From: Pseudomonas extremorientalis
Lineage (GTDB): Bacteria; Pseudomonadota; Gammaproteobacteria; Pseudomonadales; Pseudomonadaceae
NCBI RefSeq assembly: GCF_001870465.1
Contig: NZ_MDGK01000056.1
Location: forward strand, 62,001-126,000
DNA length: 64,000 nucleotides
Direction: 5' to 3'
Made by a program: the position numbers and the translations under genes
Part shown: positions 8,197 through 17,446 of the stretch, piece after piece
Numbering within the stretch: position 1 is the first letter of the stretch
How the letters are laid out: each line of letters begins with the position of its first letter
The notes under the pieces: generated by a model
Databases searched by the model: none
What the model was told of the DNA's origin: nothing
The model's input: the letters and a program-made list of their open reading frames with translations, nothing else

Positions 8197-9804
8197 ATGA
8201 CCGACCAGACTACCCGCCTGCCGATCCGCCGCGCCTTGATCAGTGTCTCCGACAAGACCGGGATCCTCGAATTTGCCCGGGAGCTGGAAGCCCTGGGCGT
8301 GGAAATCCTCTCCACGGGCGGGACCTTCAAACTGCTGCAGGACAACGGCGTGGCCGCAGTGGAAGTGGCGGACTACACCGGCTTCGCAGAAATGATGGAC
8401 GGTCGGGTCAAGACCCTGCACCCGAAAATCCACGGCGGTATCCTCGGCCGTCGTGGCACCGACGACGCGATCATGGCCGAGCACGGCATCAAGCCGATCG
8501 ACCTGGTGGCCGTCAACCTCTACCCATTCGAAGCCACCATCAACAAGCCAGGCTGCGACCTGCCGACCGCCATCGAAAACATCGATATCGGCGGCCCGAC
8601 CATGGTGCGTTCAGCGGCCAAGAACCACAAAGACGTGGCCATCGTGGTCAACGCCAGTGATTACGCCAACGTATTGGAAAGCCTGAAAGCCGGTGGCCTG
8701 ACCTACGCCCAGCGTTTCGACCTGATGCTCAAGGCGTTCGAACACACCGCCGCCTACGACGGCATGATCGCCAACTACATGGGCACCGTGAACCAGGCCG
8801 CTGAAACCCTCAGCACCGAAGGCCGCAGCCAGTTCCCGCGCACCTTCAACAGCCAGTTCATCAAGGCCCAGGAAATGCGCTACGGCGAGAACCCGCACCA
8901 GAGCGCGGCGTTCTACGTGGAAGCCAAGCCTGCCGAAGTGGGCATCGCCACGGCGACCCAGTTGCAAGGCAAGGAGCTGTCCTACAACAACGTGGCCGAC
9001 ACCGACGCCGCGCTGGAATGCGTGAAGAGCTTCGTCAAGCCGGCCTGTGTGATCGTCAAGCACGCCAACCCATGCGGCGTGGCCGTGAGCCCGGACGCTG
9101 AAGGCGGTATCCGCCAGGCGTACGAACTGGCCTACGCCACCGATACCGAATCGGCCTTCGGCGGCATCATTGCGTTCAACCGCGAACTGGATGCCGAGAC
9201 CGCTAAAGCGATCGTCGAGCGTCAGTTCGTTGAAGTGATCATCGCCCCAAGCGTCAGCGAAGAAGCCCGCGCCATCGTGGCAGCCAAAGCCAACGTGCGC
9301 CTGCTGGCCTGCGGCGAGTGGTCGGCCGAGCGTGCAGCGGCCTGGGACTACAAGCGCGTCAACGGTGGCTTGCTGGTACAGAGCCGCGACATCGGCATGA
9401 TCGGCAGCGAAGACCTGAAAGTGGTGACCAAGCGCGCCCCGACCGAGCAGGAGATCAACGACCTGATCTTCGCCTGGAAGGTGGCCAAATACGTTAAATC
9501 CAACGCCATCGTCTACGCCAAGAACCGCCAGACCATCGGTGTCGGCGCCGGCCAGATGAGCCGTGTGAACTCGGCGCGTATCGCCGCGATCAAGGCCGAG
9601 CACGCCGGTTTGCAGGTGGTGGGTTCGGTGATGGCTTCCGATGCGTTCTTCCCGTTCCGTGACGGCCTGGACAACGCCGCGAAAGCCGGTGTAACCGCCG
9701 TGATCCAACCGGGTGGTTCGATGCGTGATGCCGAAGTGATCGCCGCCGCGGATGAAGCTGGCATCGCCATGGTCTTCACCGGCATGCGTCACTTCCGTCA
9801 CTGA
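8197..9804 (+). CDS. purH: Bifunctional AICAR transformylase / IMP cyclohydrolase
   Basis: Carries out the last two steps of de novo IMP synthesis. The 535-aa length from ATG 8197 (MTDQTTRLPIRRALISVSDK) equals the usual Pseudomonas size; upstream TTG and ATG codons would add atypical residues. The N-terminal cyclohydrolase domain has DKTGILEFARELE and MMDGRVKTLHPKIHGGIL. The C-terminal transformylase domain has EMRYGENPHQSAAFY and the catalytic IVKHANPCGVAV. It ends with DGLDNAAKAGVTAVIQPGGS and VFTGMRHFRH. purD follows after a degenerate REP pair. Confidence 0.98.
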   Translation: MTDQTTRLPIRRALISVSDKTGILEFARELEALGVEILSTGGTFKLLQDNGVAAVEVADYTGFAEMMDGRVKTLHPKIHGGILGRRGTDDAIMAEHGIKPIDLVAVNLYPFEATINKPGCDLPTAIENIDIGGPTMVRSAAKNHKDVAIVVNASDYANVLESLKAGGLTYAQRFDLMLKAFEHTAAYDGMIANYMGTVNQAAETLSTEGRSQFPRTFNSQFIKAQEMRYGENPHQSAAFYVEAKPAEVGIATATQLQGKELSYNNVADTDAALECVKSFVKPACVIVKHANPCGVAVSPDAEGGIRQAYELAYATDTESAFGGIIAFNRELDAETAKAIVERQFVEVIIAPSVSEEARAIVAAKANVRLLACGEWSAERAAAWDYKRVNGGLLVQSRDIGMIGSEDLKVVTKRAPTEQEINDLIFAWKVAKYVKSNAIVYAKNRQTIGVGAGQMSRVNSARIAAIKAEHAGLQVVGSVMASDAFFPFRDGLDNAAKAGVTAVIQPGGSMRDAEVIAAADEAGIAMVFTGMRHFRH

Positions 9805-9817
9805 TTCAACTCGATCG

Positions 9818-9875
9818 AAATGTGGGAGCGGACTTGTGTGGCGATCGGGCTTGCCACATGAGTTCGGCTCCACAT
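9818..9875. repeat. Degenerate REP pair between purH and purD
   Basis: Imperfect inverted arms (TGTGGGAGCGGACTTG at the left, GTTCGGCTCCACATT at the right) of a diverged REP class. The element probably folds as a hairpin in the purH-purD transcript. Confidence 0.65.
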
Positions 9876-9917
9876 TGAAGCGCACCCTGAGCGCCTACAG
9901 AATTTGAGGTTTTTGAC

Positions 9918-11210
9918 ATGAATGTTTTGATCATTGGCAGCGGTGGCCGTGAACACGCCCTGGCCTGGAAAGTTGCCCAGGACCCGCGTGTCCAGAAAGT
10001 CTTCGTCGCGCCCGGCAACGCTGGCACCGCCATTGAAGCCAAGTGCGAAAACGTTGCCATCGACGTGCTGGCACTTGAGCAACTGGCGGACTTTGCCGAG
10101 AAAAATGTGTCCCTGACCATCGTCGGCCCGGAAGTGCCGCTGGTGGCCGGCGTCGTGGACCTGTTCCGCAGCCGTGGCCTGGACTGCTTCGGCCCCACCG
10201 CCGGTGCGGCCCAGTTGGAAGGTTCCAAAGCCTTCACCAAGGATTTCCTGGCCCGCCACAAGATCCCGACTGCCGACTACCAGAACTTCACCGAGATCGA
10301 GCCGGCCCTGGCTTACCTGCGCGAAAAAGGTGCGCCAATCGTGATCAAGGCCGATGGCCTCGCTGCTGGTAAAGGCGTGATCGTCGCCATGACCCTGCAG
10401 GAAGCCGAAGACGCCGTGCGCGATATGCTCGCTGGCAACGCTTTCGGTGACGCAGGTTCCCGCGTGGTCATCGAGGAGTTCCTCGACGGCGAAGAAGCCA
10501 GCTTCATCGTGATGGTCGACGGCAAGAACGTCTTGCCGATGGCCACCAGCCAGGACCACAAACGCGTCGGCGACGGCGACACCGGCCCGAACACCGGTGG
10601 CATGGGGGCCTACTCCCCTGCCCCGGTGGTCACGGCCGACGTGCACCAGCGTGTCATGGACCTGGTGATCTGGCCGACCGTGCGCGGCATGGCCGACGAA
10701 GGCAATGTGTACACCGGTTTCCTGTATGCCGGCCTGATGATCGACAAAGCCGGTAACCCCAAAGTCATCGAGTTCAACTGCCGCTTCGGCGACCCGGAAA
10801 CCCAACCGGTGATGCTGCGCCTGCAATCGAGCCTGGTGCTGTTGGTCGAGGCGGCATTGGCCCAGGCCCTGGACAAGGTTGAAGCGCAGTGGGATCCACG
10901 TCCGAGCGTCGGCATCGTGCTGGCGGCTGGTGGCTACCCTGCCGACTACGCCAAGGGCGATGTGATTGAAGGCCTGGACGCGGCTGCTACGCTGGAAGGC
11001 AAAGTGTTCCATGCGGGCACCGCGCTCAAGGATGGCCAGGTCGTGACGGCCGGTGGCCGTGTGCTATGCGCCACCGCCATGGGCGCCAGCGTCGACGTCG
11101 CGCAGCAACAGGCGTACAAGCTGGCCGCGAAGATCGACTGGAAAGGCTGCTTCTACCGCAAGGACATCGGCTATCGCGCCATTGCGCGGGAACGTGGCGA
11201 GAACCAGTAA
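9918..11210 (+). CDS. purD: Phosphoribosylamine-glycine ligase
   Basis: ATP-dependent ligation of glycine to phosphoribosylamine, the second step of de novo purine synthesis. The 430-aa protein has the N-terminal MNVLIIGSGGREHALAWK, then an ATP-grasp domain with KADGLAAGKGVIVAMT and the signature FNCRFGDPETQPVM. SQDHKRVGDGDTGPNTGGMG is the GARS family pattern. It lies downstream of purH, as in P. aeruginosa, so both purine genes may share a transcript despite the REP between them. Confidence 0.98.
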   Translation: MNVLIIGSGGREHALAWKVAQDPRVQKVFVAPGNAGTAIEAKCENVAIDVLALEQLADFAEKNVSLTIVGPEVPLVAGVVDLFRSRGLDCFGPTAGAAQLEGSKAFTKDFLARHKIPTADYQNFTEIEPALAYLREKGAPIVIKADGLAAGKGVIVAMTLQEAEDAVRDMLAGNAFGDAGSRVVIEEFLDGEEASFIVMVDGKNVLPMATSQDHKRVGDGDTGPNTGGMGAYSPAPVVTADVHQRVMDLVIWPTVRGMADEGNVYTGFLYAGLMIDKAGNPKVIEFNCRFGDPETQPVMLRLQSSLVLLVEAALAQALDKVEAQWDPRPSVGIVLAAGGYPADYAKGDVIEGLDAAATLEGKVFHAGTALKDGQVVTAGGRVLCATAMGASVDVAQQQAYKLAAKIDWKGCFYRKDIGYRAIARERGENQ

Positions 11211-11310
11211 GCAGCTATCCGTTCGGCTAGGCAGGGGCCTCTGGCCCTTGCCGTATGCAGGCCTACCCGCGCATAGTTAACCGTGCATCAACCTACGAAG
11301 GGATTTCGCC

Positions 11311-14082
11311 GTGCGCTGGCTCAGGATCGCCATAGGTTTCACTGTCAGTCTGCTGACACTGCTCTGCTTGTTCCCGGCCCAGGCCGCCGCGCAAGGCAGT
11401 GGCTGGGCAGTATTGCTTGATGAACAGGCCGACCTGCAACTGAGCGACATCCGTTCCTCGCGCTACACCAACCAATTCAGCCCCATCGAACTGGACCGCA
11501 TTACCGCCGCGGAACCGGACGGTGCGTTGTGGGTACGTTTCAAGCTGCAACCCGGCAAGCACGAACAAGTGCTGCGGGTATTCGCCCCGGACCTGTCGCA
11601 CCTGAGCCTCTACGTGCTGGACGGCGACACCCTGGTGGAACAACAGAGCACCGGCACACGCCAGCCCCAGGCTGAACGGCCGTTGCCCAGCAGTGACTTC
11701 ATGCTGCCGATGCCCCAGAGCCAGAACCCCCTCGAGGTCTACCTGCGCCTGGTCTCGGAACACGAACTGCGCCCCTACATCACCTTGGAACCGGCCGTGC
11801 TCGCCGCCGCCGACCAGACCCAGACGCTGATCTACGGCCTGCTGTTCGGCTGCCTGTTGATGCTGATCCTGCACAACCTCACGCGCTTCGCCTACCACCG
11901 CTCGCGCAGCAGCCTGTGGCTGGCGGCCTGCGAAGTGCTGCTGATGCTCAGCCTGGCGCTGCTACTCAACCTGGTGGGCCCATGGCTGCCGAACTGGCAT
12001 GCGATCCAGACGCCCGGCGCCTACCTGGCGCTATTGCTCACCGCGCCGTGCGGGCTGATGTTTGCCTACCGGTTCTTCATGCCCCTGGGCCCGCACCCGC
12101 TGAACAAGCTGTTGATGGCGGACATCCTGTTCATCGTGCTGTGCGGCCTGCTGTTGTTGTTCGTCAACACCCTGCCGCTGAACATCATCACCTACGCCCT
12201 GGTGGCCCTGGCCGGCTTGAGCATGTTGTTTGTCTCGGCCTATCACTGGCAGAAAGGCTACCGTCCGGCACGCCTGTTCGTGGTGGCGATGGTGGTGTTC
12301 AACATCGGTACGCTGATCATCCTGCCAGCGTTGCTGGGCCTGACGATGGTCTCGCCCCAGGGCCTGATCGTCACGCTGCTGGCGTTTATCTGCCTGAGCG
12401 GCCTGCTGATGAGCCTGGCGTTGGGCGAACGCCAGCGTGCGATTGTCGAGGCGCGTTTCAGCCTCAGCCGCGACCTGGCGGCGAGCAATGCCGAAATCGC
12501 GGCCAAGGCCGAGTTCCTCGCCAAGATCAGCCACGAAATCCGCACCCCCATGAACGGTGTGCTGGGCATGACCGAACTGCTGTTGGGTACGCCGCTGTCG
12601 GTGAAACAGCGCGACTACGTGCAGACCATCCACAGCGCCGGCAACGAACTGCTTACGCTGATCAATGAAATCCTCGATATCTCCAAGCTCGAATCCGGCC
12701 AGATCGAACTGGACGATGTGCAATTCGACCTCAATGCGCTGATCGAAGACTGCCTGAGTATCTTCCGCGCCAAGGCCGAGCAGCAGAATGTCGAACTGAT
12801 CAGCTTTATCCAGCCCCAGGTGCCCCGCGTGATCAGCGGCGACCCGACGCGCCTGCGCCAGGCCATGTTGAGCCTGCTGGAAAACGCCCTGCAAAAGACC
12901 GACGAAGGCGAAGTGTTGATCGTGGTGGCCCTGGACGACCGCAGCACCAAGCCACGCCTGCGCATTGCCGTGCAGGACAGCGGCCTGCCCATGGAAGCCT
13001 CAGAGCGCGACGCCCTGCTGCACAGTGAGCTGCACAGCAAGAATTTCTTCTCGGCCACCCGGCTGAATGGCCACCTGGGCCTGGTCATCGCCCGCCAGTT
13101 GATCCTGTTGATGAACGGCGAGTTCGGCATCAAGAGCGGCAGCCACCAGGGCAGCACCCTGTGGCTGACCCTGCCGCTGGACCCGGAGCGCCTGGAACAC
13201 CCGACCTCCGACCTCGACGGCCCGCTCAAAGGCGCGCGCGTGCTAGTGGTGGACGACAACGACACCTGCCGCAAAGTGCTGGTGCAACAATGTTCCGCCT
13301 GGGGCCTCAACGTCAGCGCCGTGCCCTCGGGCAAGGAAGCCCTGGCGTTGCTGCGCACCAAGGCGCACCTGCGCGACTACTTCGACGTGGTGCTGCTGGA
13401 CCAGAACATGCCCGGCATGACCGGCATGCAACTGGCGGCGAAGATCAAGGAAGACCCGAGCCTGAACCACGACATCCTGCTGATCATGCTTACCGGCATC
13501 AGCAACGCGCCGAGCAAGATCATTGCGCGCAATTGCGGGATCAAGCGCATCCTCGCCAAACCGGTGGCCGGCTATACGCTCAAGACCACCCTGGCCGACG
13601 AACTGACCCAGCGCAGCAAAGGCAACGTGCCGCCACGTCCGGTCCTCAGCACTCCGGCCGCCATCACCGTGCCGGCGGATTTCCGCATCCTGGTAGCCGA
13701 AGACAACAGCATCTCCACCAAGGTGATCCGCGGCATGCTCGGCAAGCTCAACCTCGACCCGGACACCGCCAGCAACGGCGAGGAAGCGCTGGAGGCGATG
13801 AAGGCCCAGCGTTATGACCTGGTGTTGATGGACTGTGAAATGCCGATCCTCGATGGTTTCTCGGCGACCCAGCAACTGCGCGCGTGGGAAGTCAGCCACC
13901 AGCGCATCCGCACGCCGGTGGTGGCGTTGACCGCGCACATTCTGTCGGAGCACAAGGAACGTGCGCGCCAGGCCGGGATGGATGGGCATATGGCCAAGCC
14001 GGTGGAGTTGTCACAGTTGCGCGAGCTGGTGGAATTCTGGGTCGCCCAGCGGCAACAGCGCCCAGAACACGCACCTTCCTGA
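11311..14082 (+). CDS. retS: Hybrid sensor kinase RetS
   Basis: Membrane hybrid histidine kinase. In P. aeruginosa RetS binds GacS and blocks the Gac/Rsm switch from acute to sessile behaviour. The 923-aa protein starts at GTG 11311 with a signal peptide (GFTVSLLTLLCLFPAQAAA). A periplasmic 7TMR-DISM sensor domain is followed by about seven membrane helices (residues about 170-375). The HisKA domain carries AKISHEIRTPMNGVLGM with the H-box histidine near 408. The ATPase domain is atypical: its G1-like segment reads DSGLPMEASE rather than DTGIGI. Two receiver domains follow: VLVVDDND...LLDQNMPG (about 644-760) and RILVAEDN...LMDCEMPI (about 790-910). The position after purD matches P. aeruginosa, which supports the name. 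Confidence 0.94.
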   Translation: MRWLRIAIGFTVSLLTLLCLFPAQAAAQGSGWAVLLDEQADLQLSDIRSSRYTNQFSPIELDRITAAEPDGALWVRFKLQPGKHEQVLRVFAPDLSHLSLYVLDGDTLVEQQSTGTRQPQAERPLPSSDFMLPMPQSQNPLEVYLRLVSEHELRPYITLEPAVLAAADQTQTLIYGLLFGCLLMLILHNLTRFAYHRSRSSLWLAACEVLLMLSLALLLNLVGPWLPNWHAIQTPGAYLALLLTAPCGLMFAYRFFMPLGPHPLNKLLMADILFIVLCGLLLLFVNTLPLNIITYALVALAGLSMLFVSAYHWQKGYRPARLFVVAMVVFNIGTLIILPALLGLTMVSPQGLIVTLLAFICLSGLLMSLALGERQRAIVEARFSLSRDLAASNAEIAAKAEFLAKISHEIRTPMNGVLGMTELLLGTPLSVKQRDYVQTIHSAGNELLTLINEILDISKLESGQIELDDVQFDLNALIEDCLSIFRAKAEQQNVELISFIQPQVPRVISGDPTRLRQAMLSLLENALQKTDEGEVLIVVALDDRSTKPRLRIAVQDSGLPMEASERDALLHSELHSKNFFSATRLNGHLGLVIARQLILLMNGEFGIKSGSHQGSTLWLTLPLDPERLEHPTSDLDGPLKGARVLVVDDNDTCRKVLVQQCSAWGLNVSAVPSGKEALALLRTKAHLRDYFDVVLLDQNMPGMTGMQLAAKIKEDPSLNHDILLIMLTGISNAPSKIIARNCGIKRILAKPVAGYTLKTTLADELTQRSKGNVPPRPVLSTPAAITVPADFRILVAEDNSISTKVIRGMLGKLNLDPDTASNGEEALEAMKAQRYDLVLMDCEMPILDGFSATQQLRAWEVSHQRIRTPVVALTAHILSEHKERARQAGMDGHMAKPVELSQLRELVEFWVAQRQQRPEHAPS

Positions 14083-14097
14083 ACTTGAAATGCAGTC

Positions 14098-14146
14098 AAA
14101 TGCGGGAGGGGCGGTGCGACGATTCGACTTGCCCCCTCCCGCATTT
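14098..14146. repeat. REP-like inverted repeat after retS
   Basis: Arms AAATGCGGGAGGGGC (14098-14112) and GCCCCCTCCCGCATTT (14131-14146) are diverged REP sequences (GCGGGAG for GTGGGAG) around an 18-bp loop. It may also act as the retS terminator. Confidence 0.7.
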
Positions 14147-14199
14147 GACCTCTTTCGCCTGATAGACTCTCCACACTTTCCTCCTGCGAGCCGCCCCCC

Positions 14200-14796
14200 A
14201 TGCTCCACGTGTTATTCAGCGTCTACCTGAAAATGCTGGTGCTCTACAGCCCGTTCTTCGTGCTGTCCTGCTTTATCAGCCTGACTCGTGGTTATTCCAG
14301 CAAAGAGCGGCGGCGCCTGGCGTGGAAGGTGGCGCTGGCGACCCTGGTCTCGAGCGTGTTGCTCTACCTGTTCGGCCGGGTGATTTTCAGTGTGTTCGGC
14401 ATCACCGTCGACGCCTTCCGCATCGGCGCCGGCAGTGTGCTGTTCATTTCCGCCCTGGGCATGGCCCAGGGCAAGTCGGCCGTACAGACCGACAACGTGC
14501 AGCAGGATGTGACCATCGTGCCGCTGACCATCCCCCTCACGGTCGGCCCCGGCACCATCGGTGCGCTGCTGGTGATGGGCGTCAGCCAACCGCACTGGGA
14601 TGACAAGCTCACCGCCATCCTCAGCATCGCCCTGGCCAGCCTCACGGTGGGCGTGGTGCTGTACCTGTCCAACCGTATCGAACGCATCCTCGGTGACCAG
14701 GGCTTGCAGATTGTCAGTCGGTTGATGGGATTGTTCGTGTGTGCCCTGGCCGCACAAATCATCTTTACCGGCGTGCGCGGCTACCTGGTGCCCTAG
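14200..14796 (+). CDS. MarC family integral membrane protein
   Basis: A 198-aa inner-membrane protein of the MarC/UPF0056 family, whose transport function is not settled. About six hydrophobic segments are visible, including LYSPFFVLSCFISLT at the N-terminus, ALATLVSSVLLYLFG, AGSVLFISALGMAQG, the conserved VPLTIPLTVGPGTIGALLVM and a C-terminal RLMGLFVCALAAQIIF. It starts at the ATG at 14200. The stop codon TAG interlocks with the stop of the convergent gene (CTAG at 14793-14796), so there is no room for a terminator between them. Confidence 0.88.
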   Translation: MLHVLFSVYLKMLVLYSPFFVLSCFISLTRGYSSKERRRLAWKVALATLVSSVLLYLFGRVIFSVFGITVDAFRIGAGSVLFISALGMAQGKSAVQTDNVQQDVTIVPLTIPLTVGPGTIGALLVMGVSQPHWDDKLTAILSIALASLTVGVVLYLSNRIERILGDQGLQIVSRLMGLFVCALAAQIIFTGVRGYLVP

Positions 14797-15572
14797 ATCC
14801 GGTATTTGGCAATTGCCAGTTGTACCTTGTCCCCCGCGCTCTCGCGCATCAGTTGGATCGTCTTTTCATTGATCACCGAGGTATTGAGCACCAGGCACGT
14901 CTGCCCGCTGAAGGCCTCGAACGAGGAGCTGTCCCACTCCAGGAAGGGCAAGCCTGTCTGTTTGCTCACGCCGTGAGTGCTGTAGGTCACCAGCACCATC
15001 GTCAATTCGCCATCGATTTCGGCACAAGAGGCCAGGCCGAAATCACCGCCCTGGTGCACCGAGCTGTTGCGTTTGAACAATTCAAAAGACGCCGGCGTCT
15101 GCTTCAACGCCGCCAATGCATCGGCCGCCAGTTTCGGCAGCATGCCCAGCAGCGGTGCGGACAAGGACGTGGAAGCCAACAGCGTGGCAATAAGATTCAG
15201 CGCCGCCAGCTGCACGGTCAGCCCCTTGCCCGAACGTGAGACCCGCTCGAAGCTGCTGCGCACCGGGAGCCATCCCAGGCTGACCATCACCTTGATGAAT
15301 TCGTCGTACCAGTCCTCGGTACCGCGGTGTATTTTCAATACATCGCTGACGTAACTGCTGGCCAGTAAATAACTCTTACGGACATATTCTCGCTTCAGAC
15401 CCGACAGGCCTTCGGCAAACGAAATCACGCCGTTGTTGACCACGGCTGCGTTGAAGTCATCTTCGGTGTCCAGCGGTACAGCTGCGTGCTTGCCTGACGC
15501 GCCCGGTAATGTGTAGGCGGCAATCAACTTGCGCCTTTTTATAGTGTTGATCCGTCTGTGATGTCGCTCCAT
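14793..15572 (-). CDS. Conserved hypothetical protein, unknown function
   Basis: I do not recognise this 259-aa protein. The ATG at 15572 (MERHHRRINTIKRRKL) is preferred to the one 42 bp upstream because the basic N-terminus looks like a natural start. The protein has a basic start, a mixed alpha/beta middle (EDWYDEFIKVMVSLGWLPV), a hydrophobic stretch (VQLAALNLIATLLASTS) and a Ser/Glu-rich end. No signal peptide or enzymatic motif is seen. It converges on the marC-like gene with a 4-bp stop overlap. The 236 bp upstream to cobJ contains only its presumed promoter and the cobJ terminator. Confidence 0.7.
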   Translation of the reverse strand: MERHHRRINTIKRRKLIAAYTLPGASGKHAAVPLDTEDDFNAAVVNNGVISFAEGLSGLKREYVRKSYLLASSYVSDVLKIHRGTEDWYDEFIKVMVSLGWLPVRSSFERVSRSGKGLTVQLAALNLIATLLASTSLSAPLLGMLPKLAADALAALKQTPASFELFKRNSSVHQGGDFGLASCAEIDGELTMVLVTYSTHGVSKQTGLPFLEWDSSSFEAFSGQTCLVLNTSVINEKTIQLMRESAGDKVQLAIAKYRI

Positions 15573-15728
15573 TTTGATTCTCCACAAGCACCCCAACGTG
15601 GGGCTTGTGTCCACCCTAGTTCACCGGCCGATGGGCTTTCCAGGCGATAAACATCCCTTGGCGCAACGCGTTAAACCGTAACGCCCAGCAATAATGCGGC
15701 ATGACCGGCTTGCCTCCATATTTCGTTG

Positions 15729-15785
15729 TAAAAAAAAGAAAAAACGCCGAATAACGCCAGAAAAATCCCTGGGCTATTCGGCGCT
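15729..15785 (-). terminator. Rho-independent terminator of the cobGHIJ operon
   Basis: Read on the minus strand, CGCCGAATA (15775-15783) pairs with TATTCGGCG (15745-15753). The stem is followed by a long T tract, seen as the A-rich run 15729-15744 on the plus strand. It is the strongest intrinsic terminator in the window and lies just downstream of cobJ. Confidence 0.9.
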
Positions 15786-15808
15786 TTCAGGCAACCGACA
15801 GACCGTTT

Positions 15809-17446
15809 TCAGGAAGCGGGTTTTTCACCGTACCAGCGAGGTGTGTAGACCCATTCGCCACCACCGGCACGGGGAAATGTGCAGGTGGTAGACGAGCCGA
15901 TCAACACCATGGTGCGCATGTCCACTTGATCCGGCGTCAGTTGCCCCAGCGTGGTGACACGCAGGGTCTGCCCCGGGCGACCGATATCGCGGCCCAGCAC
16001 CACCGGCGTTTGCGGCGTGCGATGCAGGGCGATGATTTCCAGGGCACGCCCCAGTTGCCACGGCCGCGCACGCGAGATCGGGTTGTAGAACGCCAAGGCC
16101 AGGTCGGCCTGGGACGCGAGGTCCAGGCGTTTTTCGATGATCGACCAGGGTTTGAGGTTATCCGACAGCGACATCACGCAGAAGTCATGGCCCAGCGGTG
16201 CGCCCGCCTGGGCGGCAGTGGCCAGGCTGGCCGAGACCCCGGGCAGGATTTCCAGGTCGACCTGATGCCAGGCCGGATCGCTGGATTCGTGCAGCGCCTC
16301 GATCACCGCAGCCGCCATAGCGAACACACCCGGGTCACCGGAGGACACCACCACCACCGAGCGACCTTGGGCCGCCAGCTCGAAGGCGTGGCGGGCCCGC
16401 TGCATTTCTTCGCGGTTATCGGTGCAGTGTTGCACTTGATCATCGCGGAACGGGCCGGCCATGCGCACATAGGTTTCGTAACCCAGCACATCGGTGCAAC
16501 GCGCCAACTCAGCCTTCACCGCAGGCACCATCAACTCGGCGGCACCGGGGCCGAGGCCGATCACGGCAAGGCGGCCACGAACACGACCGATCTGCGACAA
16601 CTCCAGCGGCTGTTCAGCCACGCTGACCACGATATCGGCATCCTGGCAAACGCTGGTAAAACGCAACGGCACACCCAGCGCCAACGCCGCCTCATGCAGC
16701 GACGCTTCGGCCATCTGCGTTTCGCTGGCCAGCAGGCACGCCAGGGATTGCACGGCCAGACCCGCTTCATGCAACGCCGTGCGTACACGCTCTGCCAATT
16801 GCGCGCCGGGTTTGCAGGTCACACTGACGGTCTTCGGGTAGATCAGCAATTCATTGGCGGTGGGTTGGCGCTCGGCACTGCCGACATGAATCGCCAGGCG
16901 CGCTTGTGGGTCCTGCGGCAAGTTGGCTTGGTCCAGCCAAGGCGCTGCGCCTTCGATGCGCACGTTTTCACCGGCCAGCAAGTCGGACACGAAACGCTTG
17001 CCCAACTCCAGGTCGGCCAGTTCATAGCCCTGCGGCGGGTTGAGCAGGCAGGTGCCAAAACGCAGTTCGCCACTGGTGGTGATCGCAGCGGCCACATTCA
17101 ACGCGGCAGCAATTTCGCGCGCCATGACGTTTACACCGCCAAGGCCCCCCAGCAACGGCACTACGGCGCTGCCGTCTTCAGCCACGGCCAGCACGGCCGG
17201 CTCTTCGCCTTTTTCCAGCAGCAGCGGCGCCAGGGTGCGGATCACGATACCGGCCGCGCACAGCGCAATCAGCGGCGTGCCTTGCTGGTACAACTGGCGC
17301 AGGGTCGTGCCGAACTCGCTATAGGCCTGGTCAGCACCTTCAACGCGTCCGGCAAGACCGTGGATCAGCGCCTCGGGATAAACCTGTTGGATCCTGCGCG
17401 CAGTGGCCAGGCTGCCCTGGCCCAGAATGACAATCGCCGGGTTCAT
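15809..17446 (-). CDS. cobJ: CbiG-CobJ fusion: precorrin-3B C17-methyltransferase with CbiG domain
   Basis: A cobalamin corrin-ring enzyme of 545 aa. The N-terminal ~290 residues are CbiG-like (GLAGRVEGADQAY, LCAAGIVIRTLAPLL, PLLGGLGGVNVMAREIA, then the CbiG C-terminal/CobE-like part SLACLLASETQMAEASL). Residues from about 292 on are a canonical SAM-dependent C17-methyltransferase with VIGLGPGAAELMVPA, VVSSGDPGVFAMAAAV and ILPGVSASLATAAQAGAPLGHD. The ATG at 17446 overlaps the cobI stop in a TGATG arrangement; a GTG 12 bp upstream is the alternative. This fusion is common in pseudomonads. It is the last gene of cobG-H-I-J. Confidence 0.93.
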   Translation of the reverse strand: MNPAIVILGQGSLATARRIQQVYPEALIHGLAGRVEGADQAYSEFGTTLRQLYQQGTPLIALCAAGIVIRTLAPLLLEKGEEPAVLAVAEDGSAVVPLLGGLGGVNVMAREIAAALNVAAAITTSGELRFGTCLLNPPQGYELADLELGKRFVSDLLAGENVRIEGAAPWLDQANLPQDPQARLAIHVGSAERQPTANELLIYPKTVSVTCKPGAQLAERVRTALHEAGLAVQSLACLLASETQMAEASLHEAALALGVPLRFTSVCQDADIVVSVAEQPLELSQIGRVRGRLAVIGLGPGAAELMVPAVKAELARCTDVLGYETYVRMAGPFRDDQVQHCTDNREEMQRARHAFELAAQGRSVVVVSSGDPGVFAMAAAVIEALHESSDPAWHQVDLEILPGVSASLATAAQAGAPLGHDFCVMSLSDNLKPWSIIEKRLDLASQADLALAFYNPISRARPWQLGRALEIIALHRTPQTPVVLGRDIGRPGQTLRVTTLGQLTPDQVDMRTMVLIGSSTTCTFPRAGGGEWVYTPRWYGEKPAS

